Source of the DNA: Saprospiraceae bacterium
GTDB taxonomy: Bacteria; Bacteroidota; Bacteroidia; Chitinophagales; Saprospiraceae
Assembly (NCBI GenBank): GCA_020847425.1
Contig: JADLCC010000312.1
Location: 1 to 33,084 of the forward strand
DNA length: 33,084 bases
Reading direction: 5' to 3'
In this document: piece by piece, positions 5,891 to 12,448 of the stretch
Layout: every line of letters begins with the position of its first letter
Numbering within the stretch: position 1 is the stretch's first letter
Program-made: the position numbers and the translations under genes
The notes under the pieces: model-generated
Database searches by the model: none
Told to the model about the DNA's origin: nothing
The model's input: only the letters and a program-made list of their open reading frames with translations

Positions 5891-8647
5891 CTACGGTTTC
5901 ACCGGTTTCTTAAATTCCCCAGCCTTCACCACAATCATTTTCGAATAATCGAGGTGTTTTTTGATGGCGGCATTCACTTTATCCGTGGTAAGCGCTGCCA
6001 CGGCCTTTTCCTTATTGGCATTCCAGGAAAAATCGCGGCCCAGTTCCAGGTAATAATTCAACGTACCGGCCAGGTAACTGTCGCCCGAGCGGTTTACTTT
6101 TTGTGAACTCAGCCAGCCCGATTTGGCGGCTTCCAGTTCGGTTGTGGTAAAACCATCTTTGGATGCGCGTTCGATCTCTTCCTTGTACGCCGCTTCCAGT
6201 TTACTGAGGTTTTCCGGGTTGTAAATCATAAAGGAAGAAAATGCAGCATTTTGATCCTCATCGCTGGCAGAAAAACTACCCCGGACTGTGTAACTCAAAC
6301 CCTCTTTCTGGCGAATGCGGGTAGCCAGCCGGGAATTCAGAAATCCGCCGCCCAGCATGTATCCGCCCAGTTCAACGGCGGGGTATTCCGGGTCGTCGGA
6401 GCGCATGGCAAAACCGTAACCCGCTACATAAGCCGCATTGGCTTTGTCGGGCGTATTGATTTCTTCTGATCTGGGTGCAACGGGCTGATAATCCATACTA
6501 TAGCGTTTGTAACGCACCGGACTTTTCCAGTCGCCAAATACTTCTTTGAGCGCAGCTTCGGTTTCTTTCGCGTCAAAATCGCCGACAACAGCAGCGGTAG
6601 CATCCGAGGCGCCGTAAAAATCCTTGTAAAAACTTTTCACCTGGTCCAGCGTGACAGCCTTGACGGATTCCAGTTGTTCTTCAAACGTCTCCGTATACCG
6701 CGGATCGTCTTTCGAATAGTTTGGTCTGGAAATACGGCCGAACGTATTATAAGCCAAAGCAGTAGGGTCCGTTTTGGTTTCCTCGATACCTGCCAGTTGT
6801 TCCTGTTTCATTTTGTCAAATTCATTCTGCGGGAAGGCCGGTTTGCGCAGCACTTCTCCAACGAGGCGGATAACTGCGGGCAGGTGTTCGCGGTCTGTTT
6901 CGATGGTTATATCTGTTCCCATTGGTCCGCCGAAAAAGTTGGCGCGCGCTTTCAGTTTGTCGAATGCCTCCTTGAGTTCTTCGCGGTTTTTAGTTGCCGT
7001 GCCTTTATCGAGCATGGAAGCCGTGAAGTCGCCGATCGTCGATTTGCCTTTTGCTGTTTCCAGGGTACCGAAATTGAGGGAAATGCGCATGGTTACCACG
7101 TCGCCGCGGGTTTCCTTGGGCAGCATCGCGTATTTCATGCCATTGGGCAATGTTTTGCGGGTGGTGCGTTTTTCCAGGTTTTCGGGCGAGGGGTCAAAAT
7201 CTTCGCCTTGCGCCATCGGCGCTTTGCCTTTATAGTCTTTCAACAGCGCATTGAGATCTGGTGCGGCGGGAATATCCGAGCGGTCCGGGTTTTTATCCGG
7301 AATAAAAGTGCCGAGGGTGCGGTTGGCTGATTTGAAATATTTGGCTACCACCAGCATAATATCCTCGCGGGTAATGGTTTCCAGGCGGTCGCGGTACAGG
7401 AATGCCAACCGCCAGTCGCCCGTGCCGACAAAGTTGCTGAGGCTAAGGCCTACGCGGCTGCTTTCTTTAAAAAACATTTCCTGGTTTTTCAGCAGGCGCG
7501 TTTTGGCTTTGTCTACTTCTTCCTGGGTAGGTCCGTTTATTTTCAGGTCTTCCAACACGGCGAGCATGATCTGCCTGGCCGAGTCGAGGTTGCCGTCGGC
7601 GCGCACTTCCGTCACAAAACGGGTGATGCCGGCTTCTGCAAAACCGGAAGCACCGCCATAGACACCTACTGCTTTCTTGCTCTCTACCAGGGCTTTATAT
7701 AAACGGCCGGTAGGCTCGTCAGTCAGTAAGTTGCTCAGTACGGAAAGTGCAGGATAGTCCGGGTGCGAGCCCGGGCAGCTGCGGTACATGGCTGAAAAGA
7801 CCTGTACGTCGCCGGTGCGGCGCAGGGTTATGGAACGTTCGCCATCCTGTGTCGGCTCTTCCGTATAGGTTGCTACAAGTTTGCGTTCGGGGCGCGGAAT
7901 GGGCGAGAAGTACTCATGTACCATATCCAGCGTTTTTTGCTCGTCTATTTTACCGGCAATCAGCAGCAGTGCATTGTCGGGCTGGTAATATTTGTGGTAA
8001 AAAGCCTGTAAACGTTCGATGGGCGCTTTTTCAATGTCCGATTTTTCGCCGATGGTCGAGTGGCCGTAGTTGTGGAAATTAAAAGCGGATGCCATCATGC
8101 GCTTGTACAATACACCGCCGGGGTTGTTTTCGCCCGATTCGTATTCGTTGCGCACCACGCTGAATTCACTTTCCAGGTCTTTGCGGGCAATAAAGGAATT
8201 GACCATCCGGTCGCTTTCCAAATCGAGTGCCCAGCGCAGGTTGACGTCGGTAGCGTCAAAGGTTTCAAAATAGTTGGTGCGGTCGAAGGACGTAGTGCCG
8301 TTGGGCCGGGCGCCGTGTTCGGTGAGCTCCTGCGGGATGTTGGTATGCTTGGGCGTTCCTTTAAAAACGAGGTGCTCCAGCAGGTGCGCCATGCCTGTTT
8401 CGCCGTAATCTTCGTGCCGGGAACCCACTTTATACGTGATATTGACCGTTATAATGGGTTTCGACATATCGGGAAACAACAAAACCTGAAGGCCGTTGGC
8501 AAGCCGGTATTCCGTAATGCCTTCTACAGTCGTGACGTATTGTACGCCTTCCGGCAGTTTTAGTTTGTTTTGTGCGGATACTACATTGCTGATAAACAAA
8601 GCGACCAGAAAGAGTGGTAGTCGCCTGAAAAATTGGGCTGTCGTCAT
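5891..8647 (-). CDS. Secreted M16 family zinc metalloprotease (pitrilysin-like, duplicated)
   Basis: A 918-residue peptidase predicted to act in the periplasm or at the outer membrane. Residues 1-26 are a signal peptide ending VVSAQ. The N-terminal M16 domain carries the inverted zinc motif HLLEH (His88, Glu91, His92) in GMAHLLEHLVFKGT. The third ligand, Glu168 in VVRNEYE, lies 76 residues later, the usual spacing. The second half (from about residue 490) repeats the fold, but its equivalent segment (GDFTASMLDKGT) lacks HxxEH, so it should be inactive. It retains the C-terminal R...Y pair in RIRQKEGLSYTVRG near 777-790, used for substrate binding in the family. This two-domain, one-active-site layout is typical. 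A heptamer repeat array reaches to within about eight bases of the start codon. Substrate unknown. Confidence 0.95.
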   Translation of the reverse strand: MTTAQFFRRLPLFLVALFISNVVSAQNKLKLPEGVQYVTTVEGITEYRLANGLQVLLFPDMSKPIITVNITYKVGSRHEDYGETGMAHLLEHLVFKGTPKHTNIPQELTEHGARPNGTTSFDRTNYFETFDATDVNLRWALDLESDRMVNSFIARKDLESEFSVVRNEYESGENNPGGVLYKRMMASAFNFHNYGHSTIGEKSDIEKAPIERLQAFYHKYYQPDNALLLIAGKIDEQKTLDMVHEYFSPIPRPERKLVATYTEEPTQDGERSITLRRTGDVQVFSAMYRSCPGSHPDYPALSVLSNLLTDEPTGRLYKALVESKKAVGVYGGASGFAEAGITRFVTEVRADGNLDSARQIMLAVLEDLKINGPTQEEVDKAKTRLLKNQEMFFKESSRVGLSLSNFVGTGDWRLAFLYRDRLETITREDIMLVVAKYFKSANRTLGTFIPDKNPDRSDIPAAPDLNALLKDYKGKAPMAQGEDFDPSPENLEKRTTRKTLPNGMKYAMLPKETRGDVVTMRISLNFGTLETAKGKSTIGDFTASMLDKGTATKNREELKEAFDKLKARANFFGGPMGTDITIETDREHLPAVIRLVGEVLRKPAFPQNEFDKMKQEQLAGIEETKTDPTALAYNTFGRISRPNYSKDDPRYTETFEEQLESVKAVTLDQVKSFYKDFYGASDATAAVVGDFDAKETEAALKEVFGDWKSPVRYKRYSMDYQPVAPRSEEINTPDKANAAYVAGYGFAMRSDDPEYPAVELGGYMLGGGFLNSRLATRIRQKEGLSYTVRGSFSASDEDQNAAFSSFMIYNPENLSKLEAAYKEEIERASKDGFTTTELEAAKSGWLSSQKVNRSGDSYLAGTLNYYLELGRDFSWNANKEKAVAALTTDKVNAAIKKHLDYSKMIVVKAGEFKKPVKP

Positions 8648-8654
8648 AATAAAA

Positions 8655-8687
8655 GAAGTGAGAAGTGAGAGGTGAGAAGTGAGAGGG
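8655..8687. repeat. GTGAGAR heptamer array in the leader of the M16 gene
   Basis: About four consecutive seven-base units alternating GTGAGAA and GTGAGAG. Read on the minus strand this is a pyrimidine-rich CTTCTCAC-type tract lying in the expected 5' leader of the M16 protease, ending about eight bases from its ATG. The same unit recurs at 8864-8933, 9012-9048 and 11651-11688. Units are too short, and spacers absent, for CRISPR. Confidence 0.85.
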
Positions 8688-8791
8688 TGCTTCGCCTGGA
8701 GATTGTGTGTTGGCGAAACGGGAGTGTTATAAAAAACGCTGCGTCAACATATTACCTTCATCTGAGACGCTTTCACTCTTTTTAACGGGGC

Positions 8792-8799
8792 CAAAGGTA
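8792..8799 (-). promoter_or_regulatory. Candidate -7 box TACCTTTG for the M16 protease gene
   Basis: On the minus strand the sequence TACCTTTG fits the Bacteroidota TAnnTTTG consensus. A GTTTTG motif lies 25 bases upstream of it, somewhat farther than the usual spacing to the -33 TTTG box. Transcription from here would give a leader of roughly 140 bases that includes the heptamer array. Motif evidence only. Confidence 0.4.
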
Positions 8800-8863
8800 A
8801 ACAAGGTCTTTTTTCATTTGCTCACAAAACGGTGAGTGTGCGTTTGGCGAGCATAATCAACCA

Positions 8864-8933
8864 GAAGTGAGAGGTGAGAAGTGAGAAGTGAGAGGCGAGA
8901 AGTGAGAGGGTAAGAGAAGTGAGAGGGTGAGAG
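8864..8933. repeat. Longest GTGAGAR heptamer array
   Basis: About nine to ten units of GTGAGAA/GTGAGAG with occasional variants (GCGAGAA, a TAAGAGAA interruption). It lies between fabH and the M16 gene and merges with the left arm of the 20-base inverted repeat. Variable unit copy number would be expected from slippage, so this array is a candidate strain-typing locus. Confidence 0.85.
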
Positions 8934-9024
8934 CCGACTTTGATTCAACCTCGAGTCTCTTGACATTCCTAATTATGAATGCCCGGGGTAATCAGGTGTA
9001 ATCCAAGTCGGCTCTCACCCTCTC
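8921..9024. repeat. Inverted repeat, 20-base perfect arms, built partly from heptamer units
   Basis: Arms at 8921-8940 and 9005-9024 are exact reverse complements (GAGAGGGTGAGAGCCGACTT). Pairing continues inward with three mismatches over the next ten bases. The arm core GCCGACTT is not part of the heptamer. Lying just after the FabH stop, it could terminate fabH transcription. Confidence 0.85.
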
Positions 9025-9048
9025 ACCCTCTCACCCTCTCATCTCTCA
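9012..9048. repeat. GTGAGAR heptamer array on the minus strand, overlapping the FabH stop
   Basis: On the minus strand, units of GTGAGAG/GTGAGAGGG begin at the TGA stop of the FabH-type gene, so the stop codon itself is part of the first GGTGAGAG unit. This placement suggests that the repeat spread up to, but not into, the coding sequence. Confidence 0.8.
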
Positions 9049-10116
9049 CCATCTAATCAAGGCGCTTGCCCACGTAAACCCGCTACCAAAAGCCGCCAGG
9101 CACACCAGGTCGCCCTCCTTGATTTTCCCGGCTTCCCAGGCTTCACAAAGTGCGATCGGAACGGAGGCAGCCGTGGTATTACCGTATTTCTGGATGTTGT
9201 TCCATACCTGGTCGTCGCGCAGCCGCAGTGTTTTTTGTACAAACTGGCTGATGCGCAGGTTGGCCTGGTGTGGAATGAGCATGTCGATATCGGAGGCCTG
9301 GAGCCCCAGTTCGTTCAGCGCTTCATGAATAACTTCCGGGAATTTGCTGACGGCCATTTTAAACACAAACTGGCCTTCCATATTCGGGTAGTAATTGCCG
9401 TCGGCGATCATTTTCGGGGTGATAAAAATTTCGCCGTAGGTATCCGGGGACGGGTAACCGTAGTCGACCTCTTCCTCCATGTGTTTTTTGTGGTATCCGC
9501 CGTGTGCGCCGGGGTTGATAAAGGACAGTTTTTCGGCGTAGGTGCCGTTGGAATGCAGTTTGGTGGTCAGGATACCGCGATTCGGGTCATCGCTGGGTTG
9601 CAGGATAACGGCGCCGGCGCCATCGCCGAATATCACCGTCACATTCCGGCCGCGGGTGCTGAAATCGAGCCCCATGGAGTGCATTTCGGAGCCGACAACC
9701 AGCACATTTTTATAGGTGCCCGTTTTTACAAACTGGTCGGCAATACTGAGTGCGTAGACAAACCCGCTGCACTGGTTGCGGATATCGACCGCGCCCACCT
9801 CCTGTTTGGTGATGCCCAGTTCGCGTTGCAGCAATACGCCGCAGCCCGGGAAATAATAGTCGGGGCTCAGGGTGGCAAAAACGATAAAGTCGATCTCTTC
9901 CGGCTGGATTCCGGCGCGTTCGCAGGCGATGCGCGCAGCCGCAGCCGCCATAGTAGTCGTGGTTTCTTCGTGCTTTACCCCGTACCGGCGCTCGCGGATG
10001 CCCGTTCGCTCCTGAATCCACTCGTCGGTGGTATCCATAACTTTGATCAGGTCATTGTTTGTGACAACACGTTCGGGGACGTAGTAGCCGATGCCGGCAA
10101 TTTTGCTGCGATTCAT
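9046..10116 (-). CDS. 3-oxoacyl-ACP synthase III family protein (FabH-like)
   Basis: A 356-residue thiolase-fold condensing enzyme. It would join an acyl-CoA to malonyl-ACP in fatty acid initiation or a related pathway. The catalytic triad is intact: Cys116 in IRNQCSGFVYAL, His283 in LIPHQANLRIS and Asn313 in YGNTTAASVP. The conserved TTDEWIQERTGIRERR segment (residues 29-44) is typical of FabH. It is about 40 residues longer than the well-known FabH proteins (around 317). The extra length is mainly an Asn/Tyr/Gly-rich insertion at about 200-250 (PGAHGGYHKKHMEEEVDYG onward). This longer form is common in Bacteroidota in my recollection, and such proteins may serve specialised lipid synthesis rather than housekeeping initiation. 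No acyl carrier protein or other fatty acid gene is adjacent. Confidence 0.93.
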   Translation of the reverse strand: MNRSKIAGIGYYVPERVVTNNDLIKVMDTTDEWIQERTGIRERRYGVKHEETTTTMAAAAARIACERAGIQPEEIDFIVFATLSPDYYFPGCGVLLQRELGITKQEVGAVDIRNQCSGFVYALSIADQFVKTGTYKNVLVVGSEMHSMGLDFSTRGRNVTVIFGDGAGAVILQPSDDPNRGILTTKLHSNGTYAEKLSFINPGAHGGYHKKHMEEEVDYGYPSPDTYGEIFITPKMIADGNYYPNMEGQFVFKMAVSKFPEVIHEALNELGLQASDIDMLIPHQANLRISQFVQKTLRLRDDQVWNNIQKYGNTTAASVPIALCEAWEAGKIKEGDLVCLAAFGSGFTWASALIRW

Positions 10117-10348
10117 GTGAGAGCGTCGTAAAAATGATGAGAAAATGAATTTCAGAATTTATGCAAAACAAGGCTTGTAAAAACCAATAAAGGCAAGGCA
10201 AAGTTGACAAAAATTTAGCAAAAAGATTGTTTCCCCAGGCAATTGCTGCCTCCGCACAGAGCAGGAACTTCGGAAAAGTGCGCGAAAACTGCGTTCCCAC
10301 CGATTTTTTTCCGTTTTTTGCAGAAAATTTCGTGTTTGAAACTGATTT
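10117..10348. other. Divergent intergenic region between fabH-like and CNNM-like genes
   Basis: 232 bases between two diverging starts, AT-rich near both genes, so it must contain both promoters. No exact TAnnTTTG box was found on either strand at a sensible distance, and no hairpin or repeat is evident. Nothing else to report. Confidence 0.6.
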
Positions 10349-11650
10349 ATGATTTCTGAAATACTACTTACTTTTTTCCTGGTTGCATTAAATGGTTTTT
10401 TTGTCGCGGCTGAATTTGCCATTGTTAAAGTGCGGTATTCGCAAATTGAGCTGCGGGCGCAGAAAGGCAACAAACTGGCAGGCATCGCAAAAGGCATCCT
10501 GAATCACCTGGATGCATACCTCTCTGCCACTCAACTGGGCATCACCCTGGCGAGCCTCGGACTGGGCTGGATCGGCGAACCGGTCGTGTCAAAAATACTC
10601 ATCGCTTCTTTCCACGGCCTGGGCTGGGAGGTTTCGGACGAACTGGCGCATAAAATTGCCCTGCCGGTGGCGTTTGCCCTGATCACCGTGCTGCACATTG
10701 TTTTCGGCGAACTGGCGCCCAAATCCATCGCCATTCGCAAACCGGAAGAGACGACCCTGGCCGTATCGGTGCCGATGCGGGTGTTTTTTCTGCTTTTCCG
10801 CCCGTTTATCTGGATTCTCAACGGCTTGTCCAACTTCATTTTGCGCCTGGTCGGTATCGAACCCGCCGACGAACAGGAAGCGCACAGCTCCGATGAATTG
10901 CGCCTGCTCGTAAAACAAAGCCAGAAAAGCGGCGCCATCAAGGAAGACAACTACCAGATCATCCAGAATGCGTTCGACTTTTCGGAACTGACCGCCCAAC
11001 AGGTGATGGTGCCGCGCAAAAATATTTTTGCACTGGATGTCGAAACCCCGAAAGCGGAAATCCTGAAGGAAGTGATCGAAAATGGCTACTCGCGTATTCC
11101 GGTGTACGAAGACGACATCGACAATGTGCTCGGATTCGTGTTCGCCAAGGATATTTTTCAGGCCAATATCGAGCACTCCGACTGGCAACTCAAGGACCTC
11201 CTGCGCCCGGTGCAATACGTGTACAACTCCGCTAAACTCAACCGTGTGCTCAAGGATTTCCAAACCAAACATATTCACATCGGTCTGGTCATCGACGAAT
11301 ACGGCGGCACGGAAGGCATGATTTCCATGGAAGATATCCTGGAAGAACTCGTCGGCGAAATACAGGACGAGCACGACGATGAAACAGCGCCCGTCACCAA
11401 AAGCGAAGACGGTTCTTTCCTTATTTCAGGTATCGCGCCGCTGCACGATGTGAACAATTTTCTTCCAGTTCCTTTCCCGGAAAACCGCCAGTACAATACT
11501 TTTAACGGATTGGTACTCAATCGTTTGGGTCGTATCCCGCCAGGCAACGAAACTTTTATTTTTGAAAAGTACGAAGTGACGGTGGTGGCGCGGAAACAGA
11601 ATATCCTGACGCAGTTGAAAGTGCGGTTGATTGAAGAGGAAGAAGAATAG
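10349..11650 (+). CDS. CNNM/CorC-HlyC family membrane transporter or efflux protein
   Basis: A 433-residue inner-membrane protein with three domains in the standard order. An N-terminal CNNM (DUF21) domain occupies about residues 1-190, with membrane helices near 1-22, 60-85, 100-122 and 132-155; it shows NGFFVAAEFAIVK and the ATQLGITLASLGLGWIGEP signature. A CBS pair follows at about 205-335 (QQVMVPRKNIFALDV, then SRIPVYEDDIDNVLGFVFAK, later IGLVIDEYGGTEGMISMEDI). A CorC/HlyC transporter-associated domain is at about 345-430. Family members export Mg2+ or other divalent cations; the older name 'hemolysin' is misleading. The related gliding protein GldE has the same layout, but nothing here specifically indicates GldE. 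The protein ends in a run of glutamates, and a heptamer repeat starts at the base after the TAG stop. Confidence 0.93.
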   Translation: MISEILLTFFLVALNGFFVAAEFAIVKVRYSQIELRAQKGNKLAGIAKGILNHLDAYLSATQLGITLASLGLGWIGEPVVSKILIASFHGLGWEVSDELAHKIALPVAFALITVLHIVFGELAPKSIAIRKPEETTLAVSVPMRVFFLLFRPFIWILNGLSNFILRLVGIEPADEQEAHSSDELRLLVKQSQKSGAIKEDNYQIIQNAFDFSELTAQQVMVPRKNIFALDVETPKAEILKEVIENGYSRIPVYEDDIDNVLGFVFAKDIFQANIEHSDWQLKDLLRPVQYVYNSAKLNRVLKDFQTKHIHIGLVIDEYGGTEGMISMEDILEELVGEIQDEHDDETAPVTKSEDGSFLISGIAPLHDVNNFLPVPFPENRQYNTFNGLVLNRLGRIPPGNETFIFEKYEVTVVARKQNILTQLKVRLIEEEEE

Positions 11651-11688
11651 AGAGAGAAGTGAGAAGTGAGAGGGTGAGAAGTGAGAGG
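11651..11688. repeat. GTGAGAR heptamer array after the CNNM-like gene
   Basis: About five units of GTGAGAA/GTGAGAG beginning directly after the TAG stop. It is the same unit as at 8655-8687, 8864-8933 and 9012-9048, so the family occurs at two loci in this 16.5 kb segment, each time abutting a stop codon or close to a start codon. Confidence 0.85.
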
Positions 11689-11972
11689 CACATTCACTCG
11701 ATAAGGGTGGCCATCTTGAAGTTTATTTCTACATGAGACATCCCTAATTTTGAAGATTGGCAAAAATGACTTCGGAGAAGTCAAATGTTTGTAGATCAAT
11801 TGATTTCACGAATGAAACGACCTCGGAGAGGTCGAACGTTCGCTGTCATTTTGGAATCTTTGTGAACATGTTCGACCTCTCCGAGGTCGGCAAACACCTA
11901 TACGATGTGATTTCTACAAACATTTGACCTCTCCGAGGTCATTTCCAGGCATAAATTCGAGATGATTCATGT
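11689..11972. other. Non-coding region between convergent genes, mostly hairpin repeats
   Basis: No convincing gene on either strand. Apart from about 75 bases of unassigned sequence (11689-11767), it is occupied by four copies of a 15-base hairpin and their flanks. The CNNM-like and DUF1801 genes converge on it, so it must contain their terminators. Confidence 0.75.
11768..11940. repeat. Nested inverted repeats of the GACCTCGGAGAGGTC hairpin
   Basis: Four 15-base units lie at 11768-11782, 11819-11833, 11874-11888 and 11926-11940. Each folds as a six-base-pair stem with a GGA (or TCC) loop. The first and last pair as 28-base arms (11768-11795 with 11913-11940), because both continue into AAATGTTTGTAGA. 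The inner pair shares the flank GTCGAAC. The first unit reads GACTTCGGAGAAGTC: stem positions 4 and 12 are both changed (C to T and G to A), which keeps the pairing. Two levels of folding are therefore possible: four small hairpins or one long stem. Confidence 0.92.
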
Positions 11973-12350
11973 TTATTTCTTTTGCTTCAACGCCGCCTTT
12001 TCCGTGTTCTGCCTGACCCTGTACAAAACGATTTTTTTGACCAGTTCAAGCGGCAAGGGCTCGTCTATTGGAAACTGGATAGATCCTTTACCCATTTTAT
12101 ACGGCGCAAGGTCTTTTGCGAATGCCTCATTCGCGGTGGGCGTGGCATAAAAACCGATATGGTGCGTAAAAGCGGCGAAATGAACCAGGTTGCCGTGCAG
12201 CACGAAAGTGGGTATCGCATATTTCATAGCCTCTATGGCCTCCGGCGCCGCCTGCTGGATGGTGGTCCGCATCTGCTCCAGTTTTTCCTGGATGTCTTTC
12301 GGGTATTCCGCGATGTATGCGTCTATGGTGGTGGGAGCATTTTGCATCAT
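11973..12350 (-). CDS. DUF1801 (YdhG-like) family protein
   Basis: A 125-residue soluble protein when started at MMQNAPTTIDAYIAEYP (12350, or 12347). The reading frame extends 31 codons further upstream, but that leader is not family-like and would run into the neighbouring sensor gene's promoter. Family features are clear: TIDAYIAEYPKDIQEKLEQM, the APEAIEAMKYAIPTF segment, HFAAFTHHIGFYATP, and KGSIQFPIDEPLPLELVKKI near the end. The fold is an iron-chaperone/YdhG-like domain of uncertain biochemical role. It is divergent from the hybrid two-component gene, with 98 bases between starts. It ends in a lysine-rich tail. Confidence 0.9.
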   Translation of the reverse strand: MMQNAPTTIDAYIAEYPKDIQEKLEQMRTTIQQAAPEAIEAMKYAIPTFVLHGNLVHFAAFTHHIGFYATPTANEAFAKDLAPYKMGKGSIQFPIDEPLPLELVKKIVLYRVRQNTEKAALKQKK

Positions 12351-12416
12351 AGCGTGGGAGTGTTGTTTAAATTGCGCCAAACCTAATGATTTTTCTGAAA
12401 ACAGGATAGCTTGGGA

Positions 12417-12424
12417 TATATTTG
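12417..12424 (+). promoter_or_regulatory. Candidate -7 box TATATTTG for the hybrid sensor gene
   Basis: Exact TAnnTTTG match 24 bases before the TTG start of the hybrid two-component gene. The expected -33 region, about 19-21 bases upstream, reads TTTTTCTG, a partial match to the TTTG box. Initiation a few bases downstream would leave a very short leader of roughly 15-20 bases, consistent with no Shine-Dalgarno sequence being visible. Confidence 0.5.
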
Positions 12425-12448
12425 CGGGAAATCTAACCTTCAACCGGT

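Larger units (their letters stand above)
8648..9045. other. 398-base intergenic region with heptamer arrays, promoter candidate and hairpin
   Basis: No gene is visible. From the M16 start outward it holds a GTGAGAR heptamer array (8655-8687), a non-repetitive stretch of about 175 bases with a -7-like box on the minus strand (8792-8799), a second array (8864-8933), a 20-base inverted repeat (8921-8940 with 9005-9024) and a third array in opposite orientation (9012-9048) that runs into the FabH stop codon. The non-repetitive part also contains a small CTCAC/GTGAG stem at 8821-8836. Confidence 0.8.

Noticed and set aside
8655-9048. Short repeated units that might be a CRISPR array
   Set aside because: Units are seven bases long and contiguous, with no unique spacers and no cas genes; they are simple tandem repeats.
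9235-10131. A 298-codon open frame antisense to the FabH-like gene
   Set aside because: Shadow of a well-supported gene with an intact catalytic triad; the antisense product has no recognisable motif.
10589-11374. A 261-codon open frame antisense to the CNNM-like gene
   Set aside because: Shadow frame; low-complexity His/Asp/Phe-rich product without family features.
12351-12443. N-terminal extension of the DUF1801 protein
   Set aside because: The 31 extra residues are not family-like, and the sequence overlaps the promoter of the divergent sensor gene.
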